Below, piece by piece: positions 51,125 to 60,644 of a stretch of 64,000 nucleotides of DNA. The DNA is from an uncultured Clostridia bacterium (lineage in GTDB: Bacteria; Bacillota; Clostridia; Christensenellales; Borkfalkiaceae). The position numbers and the translations under genes are program-made. Position 1 is the stretch's first letter, and each line of letters begins with the position of its first letter. A model generated the notes under the pieces. The model made no database searches. It had not been told where the DNA came from and was given only the letters and a program-made list of their open reading frames with translations. The stretch spans positions 62,001 to 126,000 of the forward strand of contig CAMWME010000004.1 in NCBI GenBank assembly GCA_947175325.1, given 5' to 3'.

Positions 51125-52102
51125 CTATAATGCGCGTAGGCGCTTCTTTATATCGTTTTCGCCCATACCGGCAAGCAAGCACACGAAAAGTATTCTCAAA
51201 TTCGCGTTCTCTGCGCGGCGGCGCAAAACGTAGTACAAAAACGGCTGCGAACGCTTTAACTCGTACTTGCGCTCGGCAAGGAAATCTATTTCAAGATTAT
51301 CTTTGATAAGCTCCGCACGGGTTAAGGGCAACCCGCTTTTTTTATCTTCCAAACAAATTTGAAGGAATTTTTCATAGCCCGTGTTATCTAACGCGTGCTC
51401 TAACTTTTCCCCGTCCTCGAGGAACAAATTTGCAAGCTGTTCCGCCTTCAATTTTCCGCATAAAACGTAGTTATTTGCGGCATATTCGGGGGTCTTTGAA
51501 CGAAGTGCCGTTAAAATATCGGTCATATCGGCTCTTTTTGCAATAAGCTTTTTAAGCATTAAATTTCTTGAACACAAAGCCTTTAAATGCTTAAATAACG
51601 CCTTCTCGAATATCGCACCCACTTCCGCGCCGGAAGCTTCGTTATTGCCGTCTTCGCCGAAAAGCTTTGCCGCATTTTCGCAAGCGGCGGAAAGTTCTTC
51701 GCCCAAAGGTTTATAATTTTGTTCCGCGATACATTGCGTAATCGTTTCAACGCTTAAAAGCCCCTCGGGCGCAAGCATTTTTTCAAGGTCGCATTCGGTA
51801 TAGTGCGCCTTTAAAATTGCCTTTGCGTTGTGGAAATCACGCGGGGATAAAAGATAGGCTTTTTCTGCGTTATTTGGCGCATATTCCCGTATGAACGCGT
51901 CTAAATCGCGCTCGTCGGCGTACAAAAGTTTTTCGTATTCGTACACCGAAACGGCGTCTGCGCCCTTGCCGAAACCGCTCTCCGAAACTGCACGGAAAGC
52001 GTCCTCTGCACTGACGTCGCAAAGCTTGGATATTTTGTCGCCCAAAAGATAGACTTCTTTTGCGGCAATAACGCCGTTTACGTAGTCAACCGACTTGCTC
52101 AT
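51125..52102 (-). CDS. ntpC: V-type ATP synthase subunit C
   Basis: 325 aa; DYVNGVIAAKEVYLL...DFHNAKAILKA; operon context. Confidence 0.9.
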   Translation of the reverse strand: MSKSVDYVNGVIAAKEVYLLGDKISKLCDVSAEDAFRAVSESGFGKGADAVSVYEYEKLLYADERDLDAFIREYAPNNAEKAYLLSPRDFHNAKAILKAHYTECDLEKMLAPEGLLSVETITQCIAEQNYKPLGEELSAACENAAKLFGEDGNNEASGAEVGAIFEKALFKHLKALCSRNLMLKKLIAKRADMTDILTALRSKTPEYAANNYVLCGKLKAEQLANLFLEDGEKLEHALDNTGYEKFLQICLEDKKSGLPLTRAELIKDNLEIDFLAERKYELKRSQPFLYYVLRRRAENANLRILFVCLLAGMGENDIKKRLRAL

Positions 52103-52104
52103 AA

Positions 52105-52677
52105 CTAACCTTTGAATACAGCCGCAGCTATTTCCGCTTGATAATCTTCCCTATCGAACTGCAAAAGCGCACCGTAAGAAACGTCTTTATCCGAGGTTTT
52201 GCCTTTTAGGATAAAGCCGCCTTCAAGCGCAGATTTGCCGTTTGATATTTTAAGCTTCTTTTCTTTTACGATATCAAGCTTGGAAACTTCGGCAAAATAT
52301 TTATAATTCGTCGCAAACACTATTTCGTCGCCTTCGTCTGCAAACTCGGTCAATAGCCTTTCCGCAAGCTGGAGCGAAGCCTTCTTATCAAGCGAGATAA
52401 GCGCTTCAAGCGCGTTTTTATAGACTACGTCTATAACGCGCCGCTTTTCGGCAAGCTCTGCCTTGGCGCCGTCAAGACGGGCGGTTGCCGCCTTACCGTC
52501 AAGAATTGCCTTGACTTTTTGCGCCACCTCCGCCTTTACGCCCGCAAGCTTTCTCTCCGCACGCAAATCCGCCTCTTGAACGGTTTGCTCCGCACGGCTT
52601 TCGGCTTGGGAAATTATATTTTCCGCTTCCTTCTCGGCATCCGAAATTATGCGTTCTACAATACTTTCTTTACTCAT
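52105..52677 (-). CDS. ntpE: V-type ATP synthase subunit E
   Basis: 190 aa; IVERIISDAEKEAENIISQAESRAEQTVQEADLRAERKL; GGFILKG. Confidence 0.88.
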   Translation of the reverse strand: MSKESIVERIISDAEKEAENIISQAESRAEQTVQEADLRAERKLAGVKAEVAQKVKAILDGKAATARLDGAKAELAEKRRVIDVVYKNALEALISLDKKASLQLAERLLTEFADEGDEIVFATNYKYFAEVSKLDIVKEKKLKISNGKSALEGGFILKGKTSDKDVSYGALLQFDREDYQAEIAAAVFKG

Positions 52678-52680
52678 AAT

Positions 52681-53151
52681 TTAAAAGCTCGGAATGAGCA
52701 TAATCGATATGATAAGTCCAAGAATTGCATAGAACTCAATCATTGCGGGGTAGATAATCAGCTTACCGCCGAGTGAATCTTGCTTGCCGACTGCGTAGAT
52801 ACAGTTAACTGCCGACTTGCCTTGGAAGATACCCGTGATAAGACCCGAAATTGCCATAGGCATTACCGCGCCGAAAATCGCCCAGCCTTCTTCGGCTATC
52901 AAAGCAACGTCCAAAGAGCTTGAAGCGATTATGCCGATGATGAAGCCGTAGATACCTTGCGTTGCGGGAAGAAGCACGAGGACTAACACTTTACCGAACT
53001 TTTTGGGATTTTCACCCAAAACGCCGGCAGCCGCGCTACCCGTTTTATAAAGACCGAGTGCAGAGCCAATGCCGCACGCAAGCACGCACAGTGCAATTCC
53101 TATGATACCTATAACGTATCCTGTAACTCCTGATTCCATAAAAACCTCCAA
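52681..53151 (-). CDS. ntpK: V-type ATP synthase subunit K (proteolipid, four TM)
   Basis: 156 aa; GSALGLYKTGSAAAGVLGENP...LPATQGIYGFIIG...GIFQGKSA...PAMIEFYAILGLI. True start may be the ATG at 53139 (MESGVTG). Confidence 0.93.
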   Translation of the reverse strand: MEVFMESGVTGYVIGIIGIALCVLACGIGSALGLYKTGSAAAGVLGENPKKFGKVLVLVLLPATQGIYGFIIGIIASSSLDVALIAEEGWAIFGAVMPMAISGLITGIFQGKSAVNCIYAVGKQDSLGGKLIIYPAMIEFYAILGLIISIMLIPSF

Positions 53152-53166
53152 AAGTTTTTTATTTTT

Positions 53167-55167
53167 TTAATTATTTATTACCTTAATATATTTACGGTTA
53201 GAGCCGAGGGGCGCGAAGAGCTCGCCCTCGCCCTCGAAGAACCTTCCGTAAAATTCAACGTATTGAAGTCTTGCGTCGTGTATGTACGCACCCAAAAGAC
53301 CTATTGCAAGATTGAATGCGTGACCGACCAACAAAAGCACGACGCCGAGAATTATAAGCGCGACGTTGCCGCTTAAAATAAATCCCGCAGTTCCGTCCGG
53401 CTGAATTACTGCATAGCCGGAAATAATCTGCGCTATTACTGCGCCCGAAAGCATAAGCCCGTAAAGCCTTGCATAGCTGAGGATATCGGAAACGTAGTTT
53501 ATAATGCCGTAAGCCGCGCCGAAGCCTTTAGTAAACTTACCTAAAAGTTTTTCTTTTCTGCCCGCGGTAAGCATTGCAACAAGAAGCATACTTCCCGCCA
53601 TTGCCCCGCCTATATATGCGATTATCGGCATATTCAGCTCGTCAATAAAGCCCGCAATTGCAAGCCCCATACCTATTGAAAATACCGCCCAGACAAGCCC
53701 GTCAAGAATGCCGTCCCAGAACTGTCCGCGGCGCATACACTGTACCGCCTTGCAGATATAGCCAACCATCAGATGAACGACGCCGATTTCAAGGCTTATA
53801 AGCAGTACCGAAGGCACTTGTATGCCCATAAGCGACCAACGCGCGTCTTTTGCGTCGGGGATAACGGAGTTGCCCGTACCGAAAATGCTCGGCAAGCCGA
53901 ACAGCGAATTGAACAATAGACCCCATAATATGGCGAAGATACCGCCTACTGCGAACACGCCGGCAAGCCTTTTCATACCGCTGTCGGAGCCGCGTAGTTT
54001 TAAATAAATTGCACCGCCGCCCAAAAGCATTAAAAGCCCGTAACCGACGTCGCCCATTATGAAGCCGAGGAATAGGCTGTAGAAGAAAGCCATAACGGTG
54101 TTGGGGTCAAACTCGCGCGCATTCACGGGCGAGTACATATTGGTAATTGATTCGAAGTTTTTCACCACTGCGTTATTTTTGTACAAAGTGGGCGGCATCT
54201 CGTCCTCGGACGGTTCGCTGAACTCGTAGTAAACTGCGTTAGTCGCTCCGTCCAAAGCCGTTTTTACAAGCTCTTCCGCTTCCTTGGGAACGTAAGCCTC
54301 CAAAAGGAAGGTTTTTGCGGTTGCGCGCATCTTTTCGGACAGACTTAACTTTTCAAGCTCGAAGCCCAAATAATCGCTGTAAATTTTAAGAGTTTTAACG
54401 TCCTTGCCCAAACCGTAAATTTCTTTTGAAATTCCGTCTAAGCGGGCAGAAGTTTCTTCTATTTCTTTTTTAAGCTCGGCGTAAACCTCTGCGCCCGATT
54501 TTTCTTGCGGGAAGGGGCAAGCCGTAAACGAGCACGCGCCGAGAACCTCGTCCGCGCCTTCTTCCGACTTGTGCGCCGAAAATACTATAAGCGCACTTTC
54601 CGCGCCCGCCGTAAGAACGGAAACGTGGCACAGCTCCTTTTCTTCAACCGCCTTTAAAAGGTTGTCAACCTCGGTTGCGGGAATGGTGCCGAGTTTTATC
54701 TTTACGTGTGCGGTCGATGAAAACTCTTTGAACTTTTCCTCAACGCCCGAATAAATTTCAGCCGTTTCCAAGCTTTTTTGAAGCTTAGCCTTTTTTGCTG
54801 TAAGCTCCCTTCTTTCGTCGAAAAGACGGTTGATATTTTCTACCAACCCGTCGCACTCCTCTTGCAAGGAATTTGCACCCATAAACTCACGGTAGGAAAC
54901 GCTAAACCCGTCCTTTAAATCGTCGGACTTGACTTTATTATCCTTATTATAAGCGTCCACCTCGGGCACGAGAAGGTTTAAAGCGGCGTCCACGCGGTTC
55001 ACGCGCGAAGTCAACCCCTCCAAGTCCTCGGATAAAACCGAAGTATTCTCCGCCTCGTAATGGGTTTTAATTTCGGTTGCGCCCGTCTTTTGCAGTGCGT
55101 TCAAAATCTTGTCCTTGTCGTAAGACATAGCAACCAGATTAAGTTTTTGCATTTCAGCAACTGCCAC
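53167..55167 (-). CDS. ntpI: V-type ATP synthase subunit I
   Basis: 666 aa; GFIMGDVGYGLLMLL...SYARLYGLMLSGAVIA...GHAFNLAIGLLGAYIHDARLQYVEFYGRFFEGEG. Confidence 0.95.
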   Translation of the reverse strand: MAVAEMQKLNLVAMSYDKDKILNALQKTGATEIKTHYEAENTSVLSEDLEGLTSRVNRVDAALNLLVPEVDAYNKDNKVKSDDLKDGFSVSYREFMGANSLQEECDGLVENINRLFDERRELTAKKAKLQKSLETAEIYSGVEEKFKEFSSTAHVKIKLGTIPATEVDNLLKAVEEKELCHVSVLTAGAESALIVFSAHKSEEGADEVLGACSFTACPFPQEKSGAEVYAELKKEIEETSARLDGISKEIYGLGKDVKTLKIYSDYLGFELEKLSLSEKMRATAKTFLLEAYVPKEAEELVKTALDGATNAVYYEFSEPSEDEMPPTLYKNNAVVKNFESITNMYSPVNAREFDPNTVMAFFYSLFLGFIMGDVGYGLLMLLGGGAIYLKLRGSDSGMKRLAGVFAVGGIFAILWGLLFNSLFGLPSIFGTGNSVIPDAKDARWSLMGIQVPSVLLISLEIGVVHLMVGYICKAVQCMRRGQFWDGILDGLVWAVFSIGMGLAIAGFIDELNMPIIAYIGGAMAGSMLLVAMLTAGRKEKLLGKFTKGFGAAYGIINYVSDILSYARLYGLMLSGAVIAQIISGYAVIQPDGTAGFILSGNVALIILGVVLLLVGHAFNLAIGLLGAYIHDARLQYVEFYGRFFEGEGELFAPLGSNRKYIKVINN

Positions 55168-55471
55168 GGGTTATCCTCCGCACGATGTCGTTCACCGCGC
55201 CGTCAGTCTTCTTTATTAATGAATCGGCGTAAGCCTTAGCTTCCTCACGCTTATCGGAAAGAGCCTTTTCGTAGTTTGCCTCTGCGTCGCGCTCAGCCTT
55301 TTTAATCTGATTTTCCCTATAAAGCTTGCAGTCGGTTTCGCACTTTCTTGCTATTTCGTCCGCGCGCACTTCTGCGGCAGCGGTAATTTCGGCCGCCTTT
55401 TGCAAAGCTGCCGCTTTTATTTCCGCCGCTTGTGCCTCGGCTTCGGTGATAGACTTTATAACTTCATTCAT
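55154..55471 (-). CDS. V-type ATP synthase subunit G/H-like coiled-coil protein
   Basis: 105 aa; EVIKSITEAEAQAAEIKAAALQKAAEITAAAEVRADEIA, first gene of the operon. Confidence 0.8.
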   Translation of the reverse strand: MNEVIKSITEAEAQAAEIKAAALQKAAEITAAAEVRADEIARKCETDCKLYRENQIKKAERDAEANYEKALSDKREEAKAYADSLIKKTDGAVNDIVRRITRGSC

Positions 55472-55632
55472 AGTTTCAAATTTCCAAATATTTCTAACTA
55501 TATAATTTTAACACGCCGAAAGCCATTTTGCAAGTAGTTAACATAATTTGATAAAAAATTTACAAAATATCCCAAATAGCTACACGGTTTGCAACTGCAT
55601 AATCGCATAAAATAAATAATTATGCAAAAAAA

Positions 55633-55691
55633 TGAATAAAAATAATTTATATGAAAAATTGCTTGATTTATTTTTATTCAAGGTGTATAGT
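55633..55691 (+). promoter_or_regulatory. Promoter with overlapping ArgR/AhrC-like half-sites upstream of the amino-acid ABC operon
   Basis: TTGATT-17 bp-TATAGT (55663-55691); TGAATAAAAAT at 55633-55643 and CTTGATTTATTTTTATTCAAG at 55662-55682. Confidence 0.5.
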
Positions 55692-55726
55692 GTAACGCGT
55701 AATAAATTTTTAGAGGTAAAAACATT

Positions 55727-56563
55727 ATGAAAAAGTTTCTTATTGGCATGACAACCGCAGCGGTTGTCGCAGCAACGGCCCTTTCTTTTACCGGCTGTTC
55801 GAATGACACCCTTACGGTATATACCGAGGCTGGCTTTGCACCCTTCGAATACGTTTCGAACGGAGAAATCGTCGGCGTAGACGTTGATATTATGAATAAG
55901 GTCGGCGAAAAGCTCGGCAAAAAAGTCGTTTTTGAAAACGTTAGCTTTGATACCATAGTTGACGCAGTTGCTGCCGGAAAGCTTACGAACGTTGGTGCAG
56001 CCGGAATTTCCGTTACCGACGACCGCAAAGCAAAGGTTGATTTTTCCACAGAATATTACACTGCTAATCTCTACGTTATCTATCCCGCAAGCGATGCAGC
56101 GACCTACGAAAGCACAACGACTGACGGTGTTACGGGTGTTTATTGGGAGTCTATGACGGGTAAAACGATAGGTATTCAAGGCGGCACGACCGCAGATATA
56201 TTCCTTGCCGACGAGTTGGTTGAGGGCGGTTCGTTGTACGACACCGAAACCAGTAAAGCTACTGCAGCTAAAACTACTTTCCAAAGCCTTAACGTTGCAG
56301 TTTCGGATATAGGCAAAAACACTAGCGTCGTTATTATTGACGAGCTTCCCGCGCAGCAGCTCGTTAAGGGCAAAGACAACTTAAAGTGTGCTCCCCTTTA
56401 TTATAAAGGTGGTGAAGGCGAGGATGACGAAATTGCTTGCGATACGTACGCTATTGCAGTAACCAAAGGTCAAACCGCGCTTCTTAATGCTATCAACGAA
56501 GTATTGGAAGAGCTTGGCAAGGACGGCATTCAACAGCTTGTAAATACGCACCTCGGACTCTAA
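55727..56563 (+). CDS. Amino acid ABC transporter substrate-binding lipoprotein
   Basis: 278 aa; lipobox LSFTGCSN; LTVYTEAGFAPFEYVSNGEIVGVDVDIMNKVGEKLGKK. Confidence 0.95.
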   Translation: MKKFLIGMTTAAVVAATALSFTGCSNDTLTVYTEAGFAPFEYVSNGEIVGVDVDIMNKVGEKLGKKVVFENVSFDTIVDAVAAGKLTNVGAAGISVTDDRKAKVDFSTEYYTANLYVIYPASDAATYESTTTDGVTGVYWESMTGKTIGIQGGTTADIFLADELVEGGSLYDTETSKATAAKTTFQSLNVAVSDIGKNTSVVIIDELPAQQLVKGKDNLKCAPLYYKGGEGEDDEIACDTYAIAVTKGQTALLNAINEVLEELGKDGIQQLVNTHLGL

Positions 56564-56590
56564 TTTACTGAAACTTAAATTAAACTTATG

Positions 56591-56612
56591 ACCGGAGAAA
56601 ACTATCTCCGGT
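56591..56612 (+). terminator. Intergenic attenuator-like hairpin between SBP and permease
   Basis: ACCGGAGA-aaacta-TCTCCGGT followed by TTG-TATTTGTTT. Confidence 0.55.
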
Positions 56613-56636
56613 TGTATTTGTTTAAAGGTATATAAT

Positions 56637-57332
56637 ATGTTTGAAGATTTAAAGAAAATTTTTTCCAGCTCAGAATATCTGGGATATTATCTGCAAGGAT
56701 TTGGTAACACCCTTATAGTTACTTTTTCAGCCGCACTTATCGGGTTAATATTGGGTTTTATAGTCGCGCTTGTAAAAATTGCGGCAGAACACAATAAGTG
56801 GATGAAAATTCCCGCATTCATATGCAACGTTTACACCACCGTTTTCCGCGGCACGCCCGTAGCGCTGCAACTCTTTTTCTGGTGTTTTGCCGTGTTTACC
56901 ATTCCGGGGTTTAAACCTTACGCGGCAATTTTGACTTTCGGAATAAACAGCGGTGCGTATATTTCGGAAAATATCCGTGCGGGCATTTCTTCCGTAGACA
57001 AAGGGCAGCTCGAAGCGGGCAGAGCCATCGGGCTTTCTTGGACGACTACAATGGTGCGAATAATTATGCCTCAAGCAGTCAAGAACATTATCCCCGCAAT
57101 AGGAAACGAAATAATAGCGCTATTAAAAGAAACCGCTATTATTTCCATTGTCGGCTCAACTGTAGGCACGCTTACGTTCGACCTTAACGAAGCCGCGCAT
57201 ACTATTTCGTTTAAAACGTCTTACATTGCCGCATTCATGATTGCTGCCATACTGTATCTAGTGGTCGTCTATATCTTCATTATAGCACTTAAACTTATTG
57301 AAAGGAGGTTGAGAAAGAGTGAAAAGCGCTAA
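56637..57332 (+). CDS. Amino acid ABC transporter permease
   Basis: 231 aa; [21 protein letters not shown]...[13 protein letters not shown]...[44 protein letters not shown]. Confidence 0.95.
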   Translation: MFEDLKKIFSSSEYLGYYLQGFGNTLIVTFSAALIGLILGFIVALVKIAAEHNKWMKIPAFICNVYTTVFRGTPVALQLFFWCFAVFTIPGFKPYAAILTFGINSGAYISENIRAGISSVDKGQLEAGRAIGLSWTTTMVRIIMPQAVKNIIPAIGNEIIALLKETAIISIVGSTVGTLTFDLNEAAHTISFKTSYIAAFMIAAILYLVVVYIFIIALKLIERRLRKSEKR

Positions 57333-58242
57333 TGAGAAAAATGTTAAAGAATACAAAGCAAAATACTTAAACAAGCGCACGGCGCCTATCGAGCCCTTTG
57401 ACCCCGAAGCACTTTTAGAGGTTCAGCACCTTTCTAAAACCTACGGACATTTAACGGTTTTAAACGATATTAACGAGAAGATTTACAAGGGTGAAAAGAT
57501 TGCCATAATAGGCCCCTCGGGCAGCGGCAAAAGTACGTTTTTACGCTGTTTAAACGTTTTGGAGGACCCGACGGACGGATACGTCTTCTTCGAAGGGTTC
57601 AACCTTTGCGATTTGAAGGTTGACATAAACGTGCAACGGCGCAGAATGGGAATGGTTTTCCAAAGCTTTAATTTGTTCAACAATATGACCATATTGAAGA
57701 ACATCACCTTTGCCCCCGTTCACGTGCAGATGCAAGAGCTTGCAAAGCTTAAACGGCTTAACCTCAAAATTAAAATAGGCAACCTTTTCAAAAAGAAGGA
57801 CTGCCAAGTTCCGCCTATACCCGTTGAAACGAACAAAAAGAAGATTAAAGCCGACGCAGAAGAAAACGCGTATAGGCTTTTAAAGCGCATAGGGCTTGAA
57901 GAAAAAGCTAACGTTTACCCTTCCACCCTATCCGGCGGACAGAGGCAGAGAATTGCTATCGTGCGCGCCCTTGCAATGAACCCCAAGGTTATGCTCTTTG
58001 ACGAGCCCACCTCCGCCCTTGACCCCGAAATGGTCGGCGAGGTTTTGAACCTTATAAAGGAACTTGCGGACGAGGGAATGACTATGGTTATAGTTACCCA
58101 CGAGATGGGCTTTGCTAGGGAGATTGCAACGCGCGTTCTGTTTATGGACGGCGGCAACATTATGGAGCAAGGCTCGCCCGAAAAGATTTTCGGAAACCCC
58201 GAAAACGACAGACTTAAAGACTTCTTATCAAAAGTGTTATAA
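57319..58242 (+). CDS. Amino acid ABC transporter ATP-binding protein with internal insertion
   Basis: 307 aa; GTG start overlapping the permease by 14 nt; [50 protein letters not shown]. Confidence 0.95.
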   Translation: MKSANEKNVKEYKAKYLNKRTAPIEPFDPEALLEVQHLSKTYGHLTVLNDINEKIYKGEKIAIIGPSGSGKSTFLRCLNVLEDPTDGYVFFEGFNLCDLKVDINVQRRRMGMVFQSFNLFNNMTILKNITFAPVHVQMQELAKLKRLNLKIKIGNLFKKKDCQVPPIPVETNKKKIKADAEENAYRLLKRIGLEEKANVYPSTLSGGQRQRIAIVRALAMNPKVMLFDEPTSALDPEMVGEVLNLIKELADEGMTMVIVTHEMGFAREIATRVLFMDGGNIMEQGSPEKIFGNPENDRLKDFLSKVL

Positions 58243-58243
58243 A

Positions 58244-58277
58244 AAAAGCGGCGCAACCGAATGGTTGCGCCGCTTTT
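58244..58277. terminator. Bidirectional terminator
   Basis: AAAAGCGGCGCAACC-gaat-GGTTGCGCCGCTTTT. Confidence 0.88.
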
Positions 58278-58285
58278 AATTTATT

Positions 58286-59623
58286 TTATTTCATATAGCC
58301 GTAACGCTTGCGGTAACAGATTACGAAGATTACCGTTATTATTAAGGACACCACGTCGGCAAACACACCCGCCGACCAAACGCCGTCTATGCCCATTATA
58401 AGCGGCAAGGTCATTACGAAGGTAACTTGGAACACTATCGACCTTAAAAACGATATCAGTGCCGACACAAGCCCGTTATTAAGCGAGGTAAAAAGCGACG
58501 AGCCGTAAATGTTAAAGCCGCACATAATGAAGATAACGGCGTATATTCTAAACCCGTGAACCGCTATGCCCGTAATATTCTCGTTTTGATTGAACATTGA
58601 CATCAACGGTCCGGCAAGCCCTTCCGTCAAGCCCATCATAACGAGCGACAATATAGAAATAATGATAAGGCTCTTTTTGAACAAGTTCTTCATTTCGTCC
58701 TTGTTCTGCGCGCCGTAGTGATAACCCATCAGCGGGGCACACCCTACCGAGAAGCCCATAAATATGGCGAAGAAGACCATTGCGATATAGCCCATAAAAG
58801 TATAAGCCGTAACGCCGTCCTCGCCCACGAGCGACCTTATTTGGAAGTTATACAATATAATAACGACCGCAGAGGATATGTTAGAGAAGAATTCCGAAGA
58901 ACCGTTGGTGCAAGATTTCAAGAAAGCTTTGCCGTAAAACTTGGTTTTTGTAAACCGCAAAAGCGATTTGTTTTTTATGCCGAAATAAATCAAGGGGAAA
59001 ACGCCGCCGAAGACCTCGCTTGCCGCCGTTGCAATAGCCGCACCGAGAAGTCCCAAGTCAAAGCCCACTATAAACACTGCGTCCAAGACCATATTCAAAA
59101 CGCCCGCCGCCGCAGTGGCTATAAGCCCCAAACGGGGTTTTTCCGCCGTCACGAAAAAGCTTTGGAATATGTTCTGCAATATAAAGAAAGGCTGCGCGCC
59201 GAGAAGTATTCTGCCGTATAAAATACAATTTTCGTAAATTTCGCCTTCCGAGCTTCCGCAAAGAAGCGCGGCAACGGGCGCGACCACGAACTGACCCGCA
59301 ACGGCAATTAAAATACCTATTCCGCCCGTAACGATAACGAGCATAGTGAAGTACTTGTTCGCCCTTTCATTGTCCCCTTCGCCAAGCGTTTTTGAAACGA
59401 GCGCACTGCCGCCCGCGCCGAGCATAAAGCCGATAGAGCCCAAGACCATGAAAAGCGGGAATATGTATTGAATTGCGTTGACCGCCGCTTCGCCCGCAAA
59501 GATGGACACGAAAAGTCCGTCCACCACGCTGTAAATCGAAGTGAACACCATCATCACAACCGACGGCAATACGAAAAGTATTAACTTTTTATAAGTGAAA
59601 TGGTCTGAAAGCTGAATTCTCAT
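58286..59623 (-). CDS. MATE family efflux transporter
   Basis: 445 aa; SVVDGLFVSIFAGEAAVNAIQYIFPLFMVLGSIGFMLGAGGSALVSKTLGEGDNERANKYF. Confidence 0.93.
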   Translation of the reverse strand: MRIQLSDHFTYKKLILFVLPSVVMMVFTSIYSVVDGLFVSIFAGEAAVNAIQYIFPLFMVLGSIGFMLGAGGSALVSKTLGEGDNERANKYFTMLVIVTGGIGILIAVAGQFVVAPVAALLCGSSEGEIYENCILYGRILLGAQPFFILQNIFQSFFVTAEKPRLGLIATAAAGVLNMVLDAVFIVGFDLGLLGAAIATAASEVFGGVFPLIYFGIKNKSLLRFTKTKFYGKAFLKSCTNGSSEFFSNISSAVVIILYNFQIRSLVGEDGVTAYTFMGYIAMVFFAIFMGFSVGCAPLMGYHYGAQNKDEMKNLFKKSLIIISILSLVMMGLTEGLAGPLMSMFNQNENITGIAVHGFRIYAVIFIMCGFNIYGSSLFTSLNNGLVSALISFLRSIVFQVTFVMTLPLIMGIDGVWSAGVFADVVSLIITVIFVICYRKRYGYMK

Positions 59624-59774
59624 TTTATAAAAAAAGACTTGCCTCTATCGGGCAGGTGCTTTAAAACGCATTGATTAAATTTATTATATGGTGTATATAT
59701 TTATAAGTCAACCAAAACACGTAAGGTTTTGAATTTTGCTTGATAAACCCTTTACTTCATTATATAATATAGGT

Positions 59775-60629
59775 ATGAAACGTAACGAAAGAAAACTCAT
59801 TGAAGGGCTTTGCTACGACGAGGAACGCGCCCTTTACAATATTTACGATACTACGGTTTTAGACTGCACCTTTGCGGGACCCGCAGACGGCGAATCTGCG
59901 CTTAAAGAGTGCAGACGAATTACGGTTGAAGGCTGCTCCTTTTCCCTACGCTATCCCCTTTGGCACGCGGAGAATTTTACGGTTACTAACTGCACTATGG
60001 ACGAAATGACCCGCGCCGCGCTGTGGTACTGCAAGGGCGGCGTTATAGAGGGAAGCACGCTCGGCGGGATTAAAGCCTTGCGCGAGTGCGAGGAAATTAT
60101 CGTCAACGACTGTAAAATAGTATCGCCCGAGTTCGGTTGGCGTTGCCGCAATATCCTCATTGACGGGTGCGAGATTGAAAGCGAATACTTTATGTTCGAA
60201 AGTAAAAATTTGACTTTTAAAAACGTCAAGTTTATCGGAAAGTATTCCTTCCAATACGTGAAAAACGCCGTTATCGAGGACTGCGACTTTTCCACTAAGG
60301 ACGCCTTCTGGCACTCAAAAAACATAACGGTAAAAAACAGCGTTCTTCGCGGCGAGTACCTCGGTTGGTATTCCGAGGGGCTTACGCTTATAAACTGCCT
60401 TATCACGGGCACCCAGCCCCTCTGCTATTGCAAGAAGCTTACCCTTATAAACTGCCGCACCGAGGGCTGTGACTTGGCTTTCGAATACTCTGACGTAAAC
60501 GCGGATATTGCGGGCGAAGTGCTTTCCGTAAAAAACCCGAAAAGTGGGCGCATAGTTGCGGACGGATACGGCGAAGTTATTTTCGACTCTACCCTATACC
60601 CTTGCAAAGGTAAGGTTTTAAAGCGTTAA
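59775..60629 (+). CDS. DUF3737 family protein (right-handed beta-helix-like)
   Basis: MKRNERKLIEGLCYDEERALYNIYDTTVLDCTFAGPADGESALKEC; start at ATG 59775. Confidence 0.88.
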   Translation: MKRNERKLIEGLCYDEERALYNIYDTTVLDCTFAGPADGESALKECRRITVEGCSFSLRYPLWHAENFTVTNCTMDEMTRAALWYCKGGVIEGSTLGGIKALRECEEIIVNDCKIVSPEFGWRCRNILIDGCEIESEYFMFESKNLTFKNVKFIGKYSFQYVKNAVIEDCDFSTKDAFWHSKNITVKNSVLRGEYLGWYSEGLTLINCLITGTQPLCYCKKLTLINCRTEGCDLAFEYSDVNADIAGEVLSVKNPKSGRIVADGYGEVIFDSTLYPCKGKVLKR

Positions 60630-60644
60630 CAAACGTTTCTCAGC

